Shown: positions 13,150 through 13,289 of the stretch, piece by piece
Numbering within the stretch: the first letter of the stretch is position 1
Layout: the number at the start of each line of letters is the position of its first letter
Source: Archaeoglobus sp.
GTDB taxonomy: Archaea > Halobacteriota > Archaeoglobi > Archaeoglobales > Archaeoglobaceae
Reading direction: 5' to 3'
Length of the DNA: 13,289 nt
Assembly: GCA_003978865.1 (NCBI GenBank)
Contig: QNXS01000019.1
Span: forward strand, 1-13,289
Made by a program: the position numbers and the translations under genes
The notes under the pieces: model-generated
The model's input: only the letters and a program-made list of their open reading frames with translations
What the model was told of the DNA's origin: nothing
Databases searched by the model: none

Positions 13150-13289
13150 TCTGCTGAGTGACGTTTGATGCGGCTTAACGACAACAGCACAGCAAACAAA
13201 AGCATGGAGGGAAAAATGACTAACCAGAAAACATCGTGGAGTGTGTGTAAGCGATTAGTTTCTCCAAAGTAAACAAATAGACTTGCGAG
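13146..13289 (-). CDS. C-terminus of a small membrane protein, 5' end outside window
   Basis: A frame open at the right edge encodes 47 residues ending with TGA at 13146-13148: LASLFVYFGETNRLHTLHDV, then a hydrophobic helix FWLVIFPSMLLFAVLLSL and a basic tail SRIKRHSAE. The stop overlaps the start of the degraded SpoIIM gene as ATGA, the same junction seen at 11415-11418. It is therefore the likely counterpart of the 87-residue membrane protein in the other cassette, although the two sequences do not look alike by eye. Whether it is intact cannot be judged. Confidence 0.5.
   Translation of the reverse strand, partial: LASLFVYFGETNRLHTLHDVFWLVIFPSMLLFAVLLSLSRIKRHSAE

Overview
The window looks like a piece of a euryarchaeal chromosome, most likely from the Archaeoglobales (Archaeoglobus/Ferroglobus/Geoglobus type). 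Supporting points are an alanine dehydrogenase that, from memory, closely follows the Archaeoglobus fulgidus enzyme; a HerA-type ATPase; an archaeal ThiC; a DUF763 protein; TATA boxes 24-27 nt before start codons (leaderless transcription); and a tRNA gene without an encoded CCA. Family calls are by eye, with no database search.

Layout. (1) 1-2037, minus strand: an ABC-2 type exporter, ATPase first, then a permease that overlaps it by 14 bp and runs off the left edge. (2) 2092-2240: decayed C-terminus of a nitroreductase. (3) 2364-3965, plus strand: a HerA-like hexameric ATPase without a NurA neighbour. (4) 4175-4595, plus strand: remains of a RelBE-like toxin-antitoxin pair. (5) 4597-8041, minus strand: DUF763 gene, thiC, a four-helix membrane protein, and an M50-like membrane protein whose HExxH motif reads HCLAH; the last three are tightly packed. 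(6) 8101-9084, minus: alanine dehydrogenase. (7) 9310-9382, minus: tRNA-Val(GAC), with GTGTAACAGT-like repeats around it. (8) 9509-10423, plus: lipoprotein with a LolA-like N-terminal part and a DUF4367-like C-terminal part. (9) 10452-10797, plus: decayed coding sequence with a winged-helix look. (10) 10847-13289, minus: accessory zone, described next.

The most interesting part is 10847-13289. A 96-residue hydrophobic peptide with a short charged N-terminus (11685-11975) is followed by an 87-residue basic three-helix membrane protein (11415-11678), which overlaps by ATGA a SpoIIM/DUF95-family gene (10847-11418, broken or frameshifted). SpoIIM/DUF95 membrane proteins are a hallmark of circular bacteriocin operons (enterocin AS-48, carnocyclin A, uberolysin). 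The order precursor, small membrane protein, DUF95 protein therefore suggests an archaeal bacteriocin-like operon with peptide and candidate immunity protein. A second cassette of the same design, also with an ATGA junction into a SpoIIM gene, lies at 12644-13289 and is clearly degraded. Between them sits a VapBC toxin-antitoxin pair in which both genes carry frame breaks.

Every long conserved gene is intact, while nearly all small accessory genes (nitroreductase, relBE, vapB, vapC, two spoIIM copies, wHTH) carry frame breaks. This pattern suits real decay of a defence/conflict region, though indel errors in a draft assembly cannot be excluded from sequence alone.
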